From Thermus albus (GTDB taxonomy: Bacteria > Deinococcota > Deinococci > Deinococcales > Thermaceae), in the NCBI RefSeq assembly GCF_022760855.1, contig NZ_JAKTNR010000001.1, forward strand, positions 1 to 64,000: a stretch of DNA of 64,000 bases, given 5' to 3'. The notes under the pieces were generated by a model. The model did no database searches. It saw only the letters and a list, made by a program, of their open reading frames with translations, and was not told where the DNA came from. Both the position numbers and the translations under genes were made by a program. The stretch's first letter is position 1, and each line of letters opens with the position of its first letter. Positions 26,624 through 34,386 of this stretch are shown here, piece after piece.

Positions 26624-27645
26624 GCTTCCGCCTCCTTTAGGAGTTCTACCACGTAGCGCACGTGGTCCACGGGGGTCTGGGGCAGAATGCCGTGGCCCAA
26701 GTTGAAGATATGCCCTGCTCTGCCGGCGTTTTCCTCCAGGATCCGCCTCACCTCCCGCCTGATCACCTCCTTGGGGGCGAAGAGGACCACGGGGTCCAGG
26801 TTGCCCTGGACGGGGGTTTCCCCCAGGACCTCCCGGGCCCAGGGAAGGGGGGTGTGGTGGTCCAGGCCGAGCACATCCCCGCCCGCTTCCCGCATGTCCT
26901 TTAGTAGGCCCATGGTCCCCACCCCGAAATGGATCACCGGCACCCCTAGGGGCTTTAGCTCCTGAAAGAGCCGTTCCATGTGGGGCTTCACGTACCGGCG
27001 GTAGTCCGCAGGGGAAAGGGCACCCACCCAGGAGTCAAAGACCTGGAGGAGGTCGGCTCCCGCCTCCGCCTGGGCCTTGAGGTAGCGGGCCATGCCCTCG
27101 GTGAGTTTTTCCAAGAGCCGGTGCCAGAGGGCCTCTTCCCGGTACATGAAGGTCTTCACCTCCCGGAAGTGGCGGCTTGGCCCGCCTTCTATGAGGTAGC
27201 TGGCCAAGGTGAAGGGCGCCCCGGCGAAACCGATTAAGGGAACTCCCAGCTCCTTTTTTAGAATACGGATGGTGTCCAGCACGAAGGGCACGGCCTCTTC
27301 CGGTTCCAAGGGCCTTAAGGCCTCCACCCCCCTTTCGTTGCGGATGGGGTTAGGGATCACCGGGCCCTTGCCCTCCACCAGGTCCAGCTCCACCCCCATG
27401 CCGTGGAGGGGGGTGGTGATGTCGGCGAAGAGGATGGCGGCGTCCACCCCCAGCTGCCGCACGGGCAAGAGGGTGACCTCAGCGCAGACCTCGGGGTTTT
27501 GCACGATCTCCGGGAGGGAGTAGCGCTTGCGGATCTCCTGGTATTCCTTCTGGTAACGGCCCGCCTGGCGCATGAACCAGACGGGGGGCCTAGGGGTGGG
27601 CTCCCCGCGAGCGGCCTTGAGGATGAGGTCGTTCACGCCCTCCAT
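26620..27645 (-). CDS. hemE: Uroporphyrinogen decarboxylase
   Basis: 341 residues from the ATG at 27645. Decarboxylates uroporphyrinogen III to coproporphyrinogen III. Signatures PVWFMRQAGRYQKEY and GFAGAPFTLASYLIEGG are intact, with GLDHHTPLPWAREVLG and FNLGHGILPQTP near the end. Longer starts at 27660 and 27681 are open but would overlap the divergent foldase gene at 27659; a GTG at 27636 is also possible. Heads hemE-hemH-hemG. Confidence 0.93.
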   Translation of the reverse strand: MEGVNDLILKAARGEPTPRPPVWFMRQAGRYQKEYQEIRKRYSLPEIVQNPEVCAEVTLLPVRQLGVDAAILFADITTPLHGMGVELDLVEGKGPVIPNPIRNERGVEALRPLEPEEAVPFVLDTIRILKKELGVPLIGFAGAPFTLASYLIEGGPSRHFREVKTFMYREEALWHRLLEKLTEGMARYLKAQAEAGADLLQVFDSWVGALSPADYRRYVKPHMERLFQELKPLGVPVIHFGVGTMGLLKDMREAGGDVLGLDHHTPLPWAREVLGETPVQGNLDPVVLFAPKEVIRREVRRILEENAGRAGHIFNLGHGILPQTPVDHVRYVVELLKEAEA

Positions 27646-27658
27646 GCTAGCATGGGGC

Positions 27659-28594
27659 ATGCGCCTTCTTTTTTCCCGCAACCCCTTGTGGGGGCTTTTC
27701 TTTCTGGCCCTCGGCCTTCTGGCCTTTGCTCAAGAAGATCCGGTGGTGGCCCAGGTGGGGCCCGAAAGCCTCACGAGAAGTCAGTTTGAGCTACGCTTTG
27801 GCCTCTTCGCCAAAGGCGCCCTTCGCCAACTGGGCCTTCCCGACAACCAGGAAACCCGGGCCCTTCTGGCCCAGTACCGGGCCCCTTACTTGGAGGCCTT
27901 GGCGGAGGAACGGGCCCTCCTCCAGGTGGCCCGGAAAAGGGGGTTTTGGCCAAGGGAGGAAGCGGTGGCCAAGAAGGTCTGGGAACTCTCCGAGGCCTTT
28001 CCTTCCCAGGAAGCCCTGCTCCAGGCGCTTTTGCAAGCCGGGATACCCGACCTGGATGCCTACCGCCTCTTGCTTTCCGAGGCCATGGCCCTCGAGGCCC
28101 TGGAGGCCCATTACCGGCAAGCACTAAGGGTGTCTCCCGCCGCCCTAAAGGCCCTTTGGCTCCTTTCCCCGGAGTACCGCCACCCCACCCTCTACTGCGC
28201 CCGGCACATTTTGGTGCCTACCCTGGAGGCAGCCAAGGAAGTTCTCGCCCGCCTGGCGAAGGGGGAGGCCTTTGCCCAGGTGGCCCAGGAGGTTTCCCAG
28301 GACCCGGGCTCCAAGGAGGTGGGTGGGGACCTGGGATGCGAGCCGGAAGGCACCTATATTCCCGCCTTTGAAAAGGCCCTTCTCGGCCTCAAGCCGGGGG
28401 AGGTTTCCCCTCCCGTGGGTACGGAGTTCGGCTTCCACGTGATCCTTTTGGAAAGGACGGAGCCGCCCGGACGCTACCCCTTAGAGGAGGTGGCGGAGGA
28501 GATCGCCCAGGGGGTGGAGGACCTGGCATGGGAACGGCTGGCCAAGGCCTTGATCCGCCCTTATCCCATCACCCTTTTCCCCGAGCGTCTATAG
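27659..28594 (+). CDS. Exported PpiC-type peptidyl-prolyl isomerase / foldase
   Basis: 311 residues from the ATG at 27659. Signal peptide residues 1-23 (LWGLFFLALGLLAFAQ). A SurA/PrsA-like helical N-terminal part follows, then a parvulin domain about 175-285 with CARHILVPT, DPGSKEVGGDLGCE and FGFHVILLE. Likely assists folding of envelope proteins. Only 13 bases separate its start from that of the divergent hemE; TAGCAT at 27648-27653 fits a leaderless -10. Confidence 0.82.
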   Translation: MRLLFSRNPLWGLFFLALGLLAFAQEDPVVAQVGPESLTRSQFELRFGLFAKGALRQLGLPDNQETRALLAQYRAPYLEALAEERALLQVARKRGFWPREEAVAKKVWELSEAFPSQEALLQALLQAGIPDLDAYRLLLSEAMALEALEAHYRQALRVSPAALKALWLLSPEYRHPTLYCARHILVPTLEAAKEVLARLAKGEAFAQVAQEVSQDPGSKEVGGDLGCEPEGTYIPAFEKALLGLKPGEVSPPVGTEFGFHVILLERTEPPGRYPLEEVAEEIAQGVEDLAWERLAKALIRPYPITLFPERL

Positions 28595-29437
28595 GACCAG
28601 GAGAAGGGATTCATCCCCACGGAGGGCCTTGGCCAGGGCCAGGGTCTCCCCGGGGGCATAGACACCGCTTTGCCCCTCAAAGCTTAGGCCCAGGATTGTC
28701 CCGTTCAGCATGGGGTTAAGGAGGAGCCTTAGGTTCTCGCGGTCCCTTAGCCGTTCCCTGGCGGAGGCGAGCCACACCTCGCCCTCTGTCCTGGACCTAT
28801 CCCAAGGCCAAGGCCTTTCCCAGGGGGCGGGGTTGGCGGAGGGTTGCAGGAGGACTTCCGCTCCCAGGGCATCCAGGCGGGCCAGGTGCTTTTCAAAAAA
28901 TCCATCCAGACAGGTGAGGATACCCACCCGGCCCGCTTGGGTTTGGACCAGGTGGGGCCCGAAGTGTCCCCGCCTAAGCCAGCTTTCGGGCGGGGTGAGC
29001 TCTATCTTAGGCACCTGGGCTAGAAGGCGGCCATGGGGATTGAAGAAGAGGGCCAGGTTCTGGAAGAAGGGGCTCCTGGCGAAGCGCCCTCGGGCCAGCT
29101 CCTCCTCGTAAGGCGGGGAAAGGAGGGTGCCGGAGAGGAGGTAGGTACCGAAGGCCCTGGCGGCCTCGGCCATGGTCCGGTGAAAGACCTCATAGGCCTT
29201 TCGCGCCCGTTTCCAGGGGGATAGGGGAGAGGTGAGGAGCTCCCGGGGGTGGAAATCCCCTCCCAGGTGCAGGAGCAGGGGAAGCCCGAAAAGTTCGGGG
29301 AAGGCGGCCAGGCGGGGAGAGGGGGTGCCCTGTAGGGGCCTTAAGAGGGAAAAGACCCGTTTGCGAAAGGCTTCTTCCGTGCGGTAGTGCTCTGGCCTTG
29401 TTTCCGCCTGGATGGCCAGTAGGGTGCGGAAGGGCAC
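28589..29437 (-). CDS. Nitrilase-superfamily carbon-nitrogen hydrolase
   Basis: 282 residues, GTG start at 29437. The Glu-Lys-Cys triad of the superfamily is visible: E48 in AAFPELFG, K144 in VPKIELTP, C176 in GILTCLDGFF. Such enzymes cleave amides or nitriles; the substrate cannot be predicted. The Asp after the catalytic Cys (CLDG rather than CYD) is a small deviation. Starts 9 bases after the tauE-like gene and may be the last gene of the sulfur operon. Its stop overlaps the convergent ppiC stop by 6 bases. Confidence 0.75.
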   Translation of the reverse strand: MPFRTLLAIQAETRPEHYRTEEAFRKRVFSLLRPLQGTPSPRLAAFPELFGLPLLLHLGGDFHPRELLTSPLSPWKRARKAYEVFHRTMAEAARAFGTYLLSGTLLSPPYEEELARGRFARSPFFQNLALFFNPHGRLLAQVPKIELTPPESWLRRGHFGPHLVQTQAGRVGILTCLDGFFEKHLARLDALGAEVLLQPSANPAPWERPWPWDRSRTEGEVWLASARERLRDRENLRLLLNPMLNGTILGLSFEGQSGVYAPGETLALAKALRGDESLLLVL

Positions 29438-29446
29438 CCCTTTAGT

Positions 29447-30208
29447 CTAATGTCCCTGGACCAGGTTCTGGCCCAGGATGAAAACCCCCATGACCACCAG
29501 GAAAAGGGCGAAGCCCCGCCTCAGGCTCTCCTGGGGCAGGCGCAGGGCAAGCCGCCCACCCCAAAAACTCCCCAGGGTGCCCACGGCGATGAAGAGAAGG
29601 GCCACGGGGTAGTCCACCCCTAGGCCGTACTGGGGCAGGAGGTGCAGGTACTTGTAGAAGCCGGTGAAGGATTTAAGGGCGATGACGAGAAGGCTTGTGC
29701 CCACCGCCAGGTGCATGGGAAGCCCCCCCAGGAGGACCAAGGCGGGGACGATGAGAAACCCCCCCCCAACGCCCACAAATCCGGTAAGGGCTCCCACGGC
29801 TAGGCCATCCAGGACCACCTTCCAGGCTTTGCGGGAGGCCCTTTTTGCCGAGGATAAGAGGGTGGGCCGGGCCATGGAGTAGGCGGCTAGGAGCATCACC
29901 ATGGCGAAGGTAAGAAGCTGCACCTCCCCGGAGACGAAGCGGGAAAGCCAGGCTCCCAGGTAGGTGCCCGCCATGCCCGGAAGGCCAAAGAAGACCACGT
30001 TTCGCCAGTCCACGAGACGCCTAAGGACGTAGGGAAGGGCTCCAAAAAGGGCGATCCCCCCCACGATGAGAAGGCTTTCGGCGATGGCCTGCTTCGGGGG
30101 CTCCCCCAGGAGGTAGACCAGGACGGGTACCGTGAGGATGGATCCCCCCGAACCCAAAAGGCCCAAGGAAAGCCCTATGAGAAGGGCTCCAATCAGGGCT
30201 AGGATCAT
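29447..30208 (-). CDS. TauE/SafE-family sulfite/organosulfonate exporter
   Basis: 253 residues, about eight transmembrane helices with the duplicated glycine-rich motifs of the family: GLLGSGGSILTVPVLVYL and GFVGVGGGFLIVPALVLL. In sulfide-detoxification operons these proteins export sulfite or related anions made by persulfide oxidation. The start at 30208 overlaps the rhodanese stop (ATGA). A longer frame upstream is a shadow of the rhodanese gene. Confidence 0.88.
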   Translation of the reverse strand: MILALIGALLIGLSLGLLGSGGSILTVPVLVYLLGEPPKQAIAESLLIVGGIALFGALPYVLRRLVDWRNVVFFGLPGMAGTYLGAWLSRFVSGEVQLLTFAMVMLLAAYSMARPTLLSSAKRASRKAWKVVLDGLAVGALTGFVGVGGGFLIVPALVLLGGLPMHLAVGTSLLVIALKSFTGFYKYLHLLPQYGLGVDYPVALLFIAVGTLGSFWGGRLALRLPQESLRRGFALFLVVMGVFILGQNLVQGH

Positions 30209-30864
30209 CGCTCCACCGGGAGGCCTGCTCCCACCCAGGCGTAGGTGCCGCCCTCGAGGTTGAACACCTTTTCCCCCGGGAAGCCCTGACCTACCAGGAA
30301 GTCCGCCGCCACCCCGGAGCGGTTGCCGGAGTTGCAGACCAGAAGGATGGGCCGGTCCTGGGGAAGCTCGGCTAGGCGTTGCGGCAGGGAGGAGAGGGGA
30401 ATGTTGATGGCCCCGGGCACGTGTCCTTCGGCATACTCCCAGGGCTCCCTTACGTCCACCACCAGGGCCTCGCCCAAAAGCTTTTCCGCCTCGTGCGGGC
30501 CCACCTCCTGGTAGGGGGTGGCGGCGTAGCCCACCTCCACCGGGGTGGTGTCCACGGGAAGGCCTGAGCGGTACCAGCGAACAATCCCCCCTTCTAAGTT
30601 GTAGATGTTTCCGTAACCTTGGGCGGAAAGCCAGGCGGCCGCTTGCCAAGAGCGGTTTCCTGTGCGGCAGTAGAGGACCACAGGCCGGTCCTTGGGGATC
30701 TCCCCGTAACGGGCCATGAACTCGGAAAGGGGGAGGAGGCCCGCCCTCGGGATCCGGGCCTGGGCGTACTCCTCCACCTCCCGCACGTCAATGAAGGGCA
30801 CACCCTGGTCGTAAAGCTGCTTAGCCTCTTCTGGGCTTAGGTCCTTGACTTGCGCTTCGTACAT
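30205..30864 (-). CDS. Tandem rhodanese sulfurtransferase
   Basis: 219 residues, two rhodanese domains, each with an active-site loop and cysteine: C66 in LYCRTGNRS and C177 in LVCNSGNRS. Moves sulfane sulfur between persulfide, thiosulfate and carrier thiols. Having both cysteines is notable, since classic tandem rhodaneses keep only the second. Lies between a CstB-like enzyme and the TauE-like exporter. Confidence 0.88.
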   Translation of the reverse strand: MYEAQVKDLSPEEAKQLYDQGVPFIDVREVEEYAQARIPRAGLLPLSEFMARYGEIPKDRPVVLYCRTGNRSWQAAAWLSAQGYGNIYNLEGGIVRWYRSGLPVDTTPVEVGYAATPYQEVGPHEAEKLLGEALVVDVREPWEYAEGHVPGAINIPLSSLPQRLAELPQDRPILLVCNSGNRSGVAADFLVGQGFPGEKVFNLEGGTYAWVGAGLPVER

Positions 30865-30885
30865 GGTTGGCCTCCCCTAGATGCC

Positions 30886-30918
30886 CTGGGGAACCGGGGT
30901 ATGGCCCCAGCTCCCCAG
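30886..30918. other. Nested inverted repeat between the persulfide dioxygenase and rhodanese genes
   Basis: CTGGGGA at 30886-30892 pairs with TCCCCAG at 30912-30918, and an inner GGGG-CCCC pair gives a compact 33-base hairpin. It has no T-run. It may set mRNA levels between the two genes in one operon, by partial termination or processing. Confidence 0.45.
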
Positions 30919-30926
30919 CGGGCTAC

Positions 30927-32363
30927 TCAAGCTTGGACCAGCTCCTCCCCCTTCACCACCGGGAAGCCCGCCTCCTGCCAGGCCTTGATCCCCCCGGTGA
31001 GGTTGAGGGCGTTCTTAAAGCCATGGGACAAGAGGGCGCTGATGGCGGTGCTGGAGCGGTCCCCGCCCACACAGTGGAGGATGAGGGGCTTGTCCTGGGG
31101 AAGCTTGTCCAGGTGGGCCAGGACGCGGCCCGCGTGGATGTTCAGGGCCCCGGGGATGTGCCCGGCCAGGTACTCGTCCCGGCCCCGCACGTCCAGGATC
31201 ACCGCCTCGCCCTTTTGCCAGAGGGCATGGGCCTCCTTGGCGGTAATCTGGGGCACGGTTTCCAGTTCCCCGTCGGCGTAGCCCTCGAGGCCCGGGATGT
31301 ACCCCACCACCTCGTCCAGGCCGATGCGGATCAGGGCCCGGGTCAGGGCCTCCACCTCGGAGGGGTGGGCCAGGAGGATGAGGGGCCTTTCATAGGGCAG
31401 AAGCCACCCCGCCCAGGTGGAGAAGTTTTTGCCGGCAGGGATGTTGATGGCACCCCGGAGGTGCCCGCCCGCAAAGGCGAACTTGTCCCGGGTGTCTACC
31501 AGAATAGCCCCCTCTGCCAGGTAGCGCTCAAACTGCGCCTTGGTGAGGCGGCCCGGGTGAGGGATGCCCCCCAGGATGGGCATCCCGTCCCGGTTGAGCC
31601 GCTTCATCTCCTTGAAGTAGGTGGGGGCCTCCGGCTGGCCTTCCAGCAGAGCCTTGACAAAGCCTTCCTCGTCGTTTCGGTCCAGGTACCCCGCCCACCA
31701 GGCATACCGCCTTTCGTAGCCCACGGTGGTGGCGGGAAGGGCCCCCAGGGCCTTGCCGCAGGCGGAACCCGCCCCGTGCCCGGGCCAGACCTGGACGTGG
31801 TCGGGAAGGGTCAGGAACTTCTCCTTGAGGCTTTGGAACATGCGCTTGGCTCCGGGCAAAGCGGTGCCCTTGATGCCCGCGGCTTCCTCTAGAAGGTCCG
31901 GCCGGCCAATGTCACCCACAAAGACGAAGTCCCCGGTGAGGAAGAGGAGAGGCTCATCGGTGACGGCACCATCGGCCACCAGGAAGGAGATGTGCTCCGG
32001 GGTGTGGCCAGGGGTGTGCACGGCCTTGACCCGAATATTCCCCACCTTAAACTCGTCCCCATCCTTGAGGAGGACGTAGCTGAAACCCCCCAACCCCTGG
32101 TACTTCCAGTTCTCATCCCCCTCGTCGGAAAGGTAGAGGGTGGCTCCCGTGGCCTTGGCCAGTTCACGGGCCCCCGAGAGGTAGTCGGCGTGGATGTGGG
32201 TCTCGGCCACGGCCACAATGCGCATGCCGAAGCTCTGGGCCATCTCCAGGTAGGTGTCAATGTCCCGCTTGGGGTCCACCACCAAGGCCTCCCCCGTGGC
32301 GGCGCAACCGAGGAAGTAGCTCATCTGGGCTAGACCTTCTTCGTAGACTTGGCGGAAAACCAT
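30927..32363 (-). CDS. CstB-like persulfide dioxygenase with two rhodanese domains
   Basis: 478 residues. Residues 1-255 are a metallo-beta-lactamase fold of the ETHE1 persulfide dioxygenase group, with metal motif H56-x-H58-x-D60 in THIHADYLSG, HTPGHTPEHISF and LFLTGDFVFVGD. A rhodanese domain without cysteine follows (LLAHPSEVEAL), then a second with active C431 (LHCVGGDRSS). This is the architecture of CstB, which turns persulfide into thiosulfate. Promoter overlaps a CstR-type operator (32404-32432). Ribosome site CGGAGGTG. Confidence 0.9.
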   Translation of the reverse strand: MVFRQVYEEGLAQMSYFLGCAATGEALVVDPKRDIDTYLEMAQSFGMRIVAVAETHIHADYLSGARELAKATGATLYLSDEGDENWKYQGLGGFSYVLLKDGDEFKVGNIRVKAVHTPGHTPEHISFLVADGAVTDEPLLFLTGDFVFVGDIGRPDLLEEAAGIKGTALPGAKRMFQSLKEKFLTLPDHVQVWPGHGAGSACGKALGALPATTVGYERRYAWWAGYLDRNDEEGFVKALLEGQPEAPTYFKEMKRLNRDGMPILGGIPHPGRLTKAQFERYLAEGAILVDTRDKFAFAGGHLRGAINIPAGKNFSTWAGWLLPYERPLILLAHPSEVEALTRALIRIGLDEVVGYIPGLEGYADGELETVPQITAKEAHALWQKGEAVILDVRGRDEYLAGHIPGALNIHAGRVLAHLDKLPQDKPLILHCVGGDRSSTAISALLSHGFKNALNLTGGIKAWQEAGFPVVKGEELVQA

Positions 32364-32403
32364 GCTTCACCTCCGGATAGGGGCATCTGTCCCCACGGTC
32401 CGC

Positions 32404-32432
32404 AGTATACCCATATGGGGTATATGGGTCAA
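32404..32432 (-). promoter_or_regulatory. Promoter of the CstB-like operon with CsoR/CstR-type operator
   Basis: On the minus strand TTGACC (32432-32427) and TATACT (32409-32404) are separated by exactly 17 bases. The dyad TATACCCATATGGGGTATA (32406-32424) fills the spacer and reaches into the -10. ATACCC(N)GGGTAT dyads are the recognised targets of CsoR/CstR/RcnR-family repressors, and the regulated gene here is the kind controlled by CstR. Confidence 0.75.
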
Positions 32433-32457
32433 GCGGGGGATGGAGATAATGGGCACA

Positions 32458-32486
32458 TTCTCCTGGCGTACCTTCTTTGCTATAGT
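32458..32486 (+). promoter_or_regulatory. Promoter of the thioredoxin-like/rhodanese operon
   Basis: TATAGT at 32481-32486 as -10; 17 bases upstream only a weak -35, TTCTCC at 32458-32463. Transcription would begin near 32493, just before the operator at 32499. Confidence 0.5.
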
Positions 32487-32498
32487 GGTGAGAGGATG

Positions 32499-32514
32499 TA
32501 CCCCGATAGGGGTA
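32499..32514. promoter_or_regulatory. CsoR/CstR-type operator TACCCCGATAGGGGTA
   Basis: Six-base arms TACCCC/GGGGTA around GATA, lying just downstream of the predicted start site of the plus-strand operon, 15 bases before its ATG. It has the same design as the dyad at 32406-32424, so both divergent operons probably answer to one repressor; no csoR/cstR gene is in this window. Confidence 0.7.
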
Positions 32515-32528
32515 TCCGGGAGGATACG

Positions 32529-33218
32529 ATGGCGCTACTGGGACCCAAGGAACAGGAGATTGTACGCGAGCGGCTTGCCAACCTCGAGCGGGACGTGGAG
32601 CTGGTGCTTTTCACCGATACCTCCACCCTGATCGCCCCGGGGAAGGAGCCCTGCCTCTACTGCAAGGAGACCAAGCAGCTCCTGGAGGAACTGGCGGGTC
32701 TCTCCCCTAGGCTGCACCTGGTGGTCTACGACCTGGCCACCCCGGAGGGGAAGGAGAAGGCCAAGGAATACCGGGTGGAGGCTCCCCCTACCCTGATCCT
32801 GCGGGAGAAGGGTTCAGAGGCCATCAACCTGCGCTACCGGGGGATTCCGGCAGGGTATGAGTTCGCCAGCCTCCTCGAGGACATTGAGATGCTGGGCCGC
32901 GATGGCCACGGTTTACCGGATAACGTGGTGGAGGAGCTCAACAACCTGCCCGAGGAGGTGGTGCTCCAGGTCTTCGTCACCCCCACCTGCCCCTACTGCC
33001 CCCAGGCGGTGCGCACCGCCCACCGCATGGCCTACGCTTCCCCCAAGGTGTGGGGCGAGATGATCGAGGCCAACGAGTTCCCCGAGCTCTCCAGCCGCTA
33101 CCACATCCACGGCGTTCCCGACACCATCGTGAACCATGGCAAGGAAAGGGTTCTTGGGGCCCAGCCCCTTTCCCAGTTCCTCCAGGCCATCCGCAAGGCG
33201 GTGGGGGTGAGCGCCTAG
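32529..33218 (+). CDS. Protein disulfide oxidoreductase with two thioredoxin folds
   Basis: 229 residues from the ATG at 32529 (ribosome site GGGAGGATACG). Two glutaredoxin-like folds with redox pairs C42-LY-C45 and C154-PY-C157 and cis-prolines in EAPPT and GVPDT. This is the PDO family of thermophiles, which reduces and forms disulfides in the cytoplasm. In a sulfur cluster it may recycle persulfides on carrier proteins. First gene of an operon with a rhodanese lipoprotein and a TlpA-like protein. Confidence 0.85.
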   Translation: MALLGPKEQEIVRERLANLERDVELVLFTDTSTLIAPGKEPCLYCKETKQLLEELAGLSPRLHLVVYDLATPEGKEKAKEYRVEAPPTLILREKGSEAINLRYRGIPAGYEFASLLEDIEMLGRDGHGLPDNVVEELNNLPEEVVLQVFVTPTCPYCPQAVRTAHRMAYASPKVWGEMIEANEFPELSSRYHIHGVPDTIVNHGKERVLGAQPLSQFLQAIRKAVGVSA

Positions 33219-33219
33219 C

Positions 33220-33594
33220 ATGACCCGGCGGGCGCTACTGGGATTTTTCGCCCTCTTCATCCTTGCAGCCTGTGGGCCCAAAGGGAGCTACACCCATGTG
33301 GGTCCCGAGGAGCTCTACCAGGCGGTGGAGAGGGGGGCGGTGATCGTGGACGTACGAACCCCCCAGGAGTTCGCCGGGGGGCACGTGCCCGGGGCCATCA
33401 ACCTGCCCGTGGAGGCCATCGCCCAGTGGGGGGACACCCTACCCAAGGACAAGCCCGTGTACCTCTATTGCCGTAGCGGCAACCGCAGCCGCCAGGCGGC
33501 GGAATACTTGAAGCGGAAGGGGTACACCAACCTCTACAACCTGGAGGGAGGGGTTTTGGCCATTGAAAGGGCGGGCTTCCCCTTGGTTCGCTAG
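33220..33594 (+). CDS. Rhodanese lipoprotein
   Basis: 124 residues. Lipobox LAAC with C18 as the lipidated residue. One rhodanese domain with active C84 in LYCRSGNRS. It is an outside-facing, membrane-tethered sulfurtransferase, complementing the cytoplasmic ones of the divergent operon. One base separates it from the previous stop, and the next gene follows immediately. Confidence 0.88.
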   Translation: MTRRALLGFFALFILAACGPKGSYTHVGPEELYQAVERGAVIVDVRTPQEFAGGHVPGAINLPVEAIAQWGDTLPKDKPVYLYCRSGNRSRQAAEYLKRKGYTNLYNLEGGVLAIERAGFPLVR

Positions 33595-34386
33595 ATGGAT
33601 GCTTTCCAGATCGGGCCTTTTGCCATCCCCTGGGCCAGGTTTCAGGTCTTCCTGGCCCTTTTGGCCATGGTGCTCCTGGCGGAGGCCTGGGCCCGGAAGG
33701 TGGACCGCAGGCTTGGCCCTTGGGCCTATAACGCCATCCTCCTGGGCTTTGTGGGGGCGCGGCTGGGTTTCGTCCTGGAAAACGCCTCGGTATTTGCCCG
33801 GGATCCCCTTTCCGCCCTTTACGTCTGGCAAGGGGGGTTTAGCCCCATGTGGGGTATCCTGGCTGCGGGAGGGTACACGCTGATGGCACTGCCCAAAAAC
33901 CTTTGGCGGTATGCCCTGTTCTCCGCGTTGGCGGCGGGCCTGGTCTTCGGGGTTTTCCTGGTGCAGAGGCGAGGGGGGGAGGAGGTGCGGCTGCCCTCGG
34001 TCACCCTGGCCACCCTCGGGGGTACCCCGGTCAACCTCCAGGATTTCCGCGGGAAGCCCCTGGTCCTGAACCTCTGGGCCACCTGGTGCCCCCCTTGCCG
34101 GCGGGAGCTTCCCATGATGGTGCGCCTGAGCCAGGAAAATCCCGAGGTGCGCTTCGCCTTTGTGAGCCAAGGGGAGGGGCCAGCGGTGGTGCGGAGCTTT
34201 TTGGAGGAGCAGAAACTGGCCCCCGAATGGGTCCTTTTGGACCCGGAAACCCAGCTTTCCCAGGCCCTGAAGACCCAGGGCCTTCCCACCACCTTCTTCT
34301 TTGACCGGGAAGGGCGCCTGGTGGCCCGGCACCTGGGGGAGCTTTCCGAGGCCCTCCTTCTTGGCTATCTGAGGGTTCTGCGCTAG
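33595..34386 (+). CDS. Lgt-like membrane domain fused to TlpA-type thioredoxin
   Basis: 263 residues. Residues 10-125 contain three or four membrane helices resembling part of prolipoprotein diacylglyceryl transferase (GARLGFVLEN ... LYVWQGGFSPMWGILAAGGY). The domain is too short and lacks the Lgt HGGL and signature region, so catalysis is unlikely. Residues 132-263 are a thioredoxin of the TlpA/ResA type with C165-PP-C168 and the cis-Pro in GLPTTFFFD. Probably an outside-facing reductant for the rhodanese lipoprotein or c-type cytochromes. Confidence 0.78.
   Translation: MDAFQIGPFAIPWARFQVFLALLAMVLLAEAWARKVDRRLGPWAYNAILLGFVGARLGFVLENASVFARDPLSALYVWQGGFSPMWGILAAGGYTLMALPKNLWRYALFSALAAGLVFGVFLVQRRGGEEVRLPSVTLATLGGTPVNLQDFRGKPLVLNLWATWCPPCRRELPMMVRLSQENPEVRFAFVSQGEGPAVVRSFLEEQKLAPEWVLLDPETQLSQALKTQGLPTTFFFDREGRLVARHLGELSEALLLGYLRVLR

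Noticed and set aside
29447-30649. Extended 400-codon version of the TauE-like protein
   Set aside because: The extra 147 residues are the rhodanese gene read in another frame; the ATG at 30208 is coupled to the rhodanese stop.
30867-31892. Long plus-strand frame opposite the persulfide dioxygenase
   Set aside because: Antisense shadow caused by high GC content; the minus-strand frame has clear family motifs.
32380-32394. Possible third operator GGGGCATCTGTCCCC upstream of the persulfide dioxygenase
   Set aside because: Arms are only four bases and lack the ATAC/GTAT ends of the two good operators; too weak to call.
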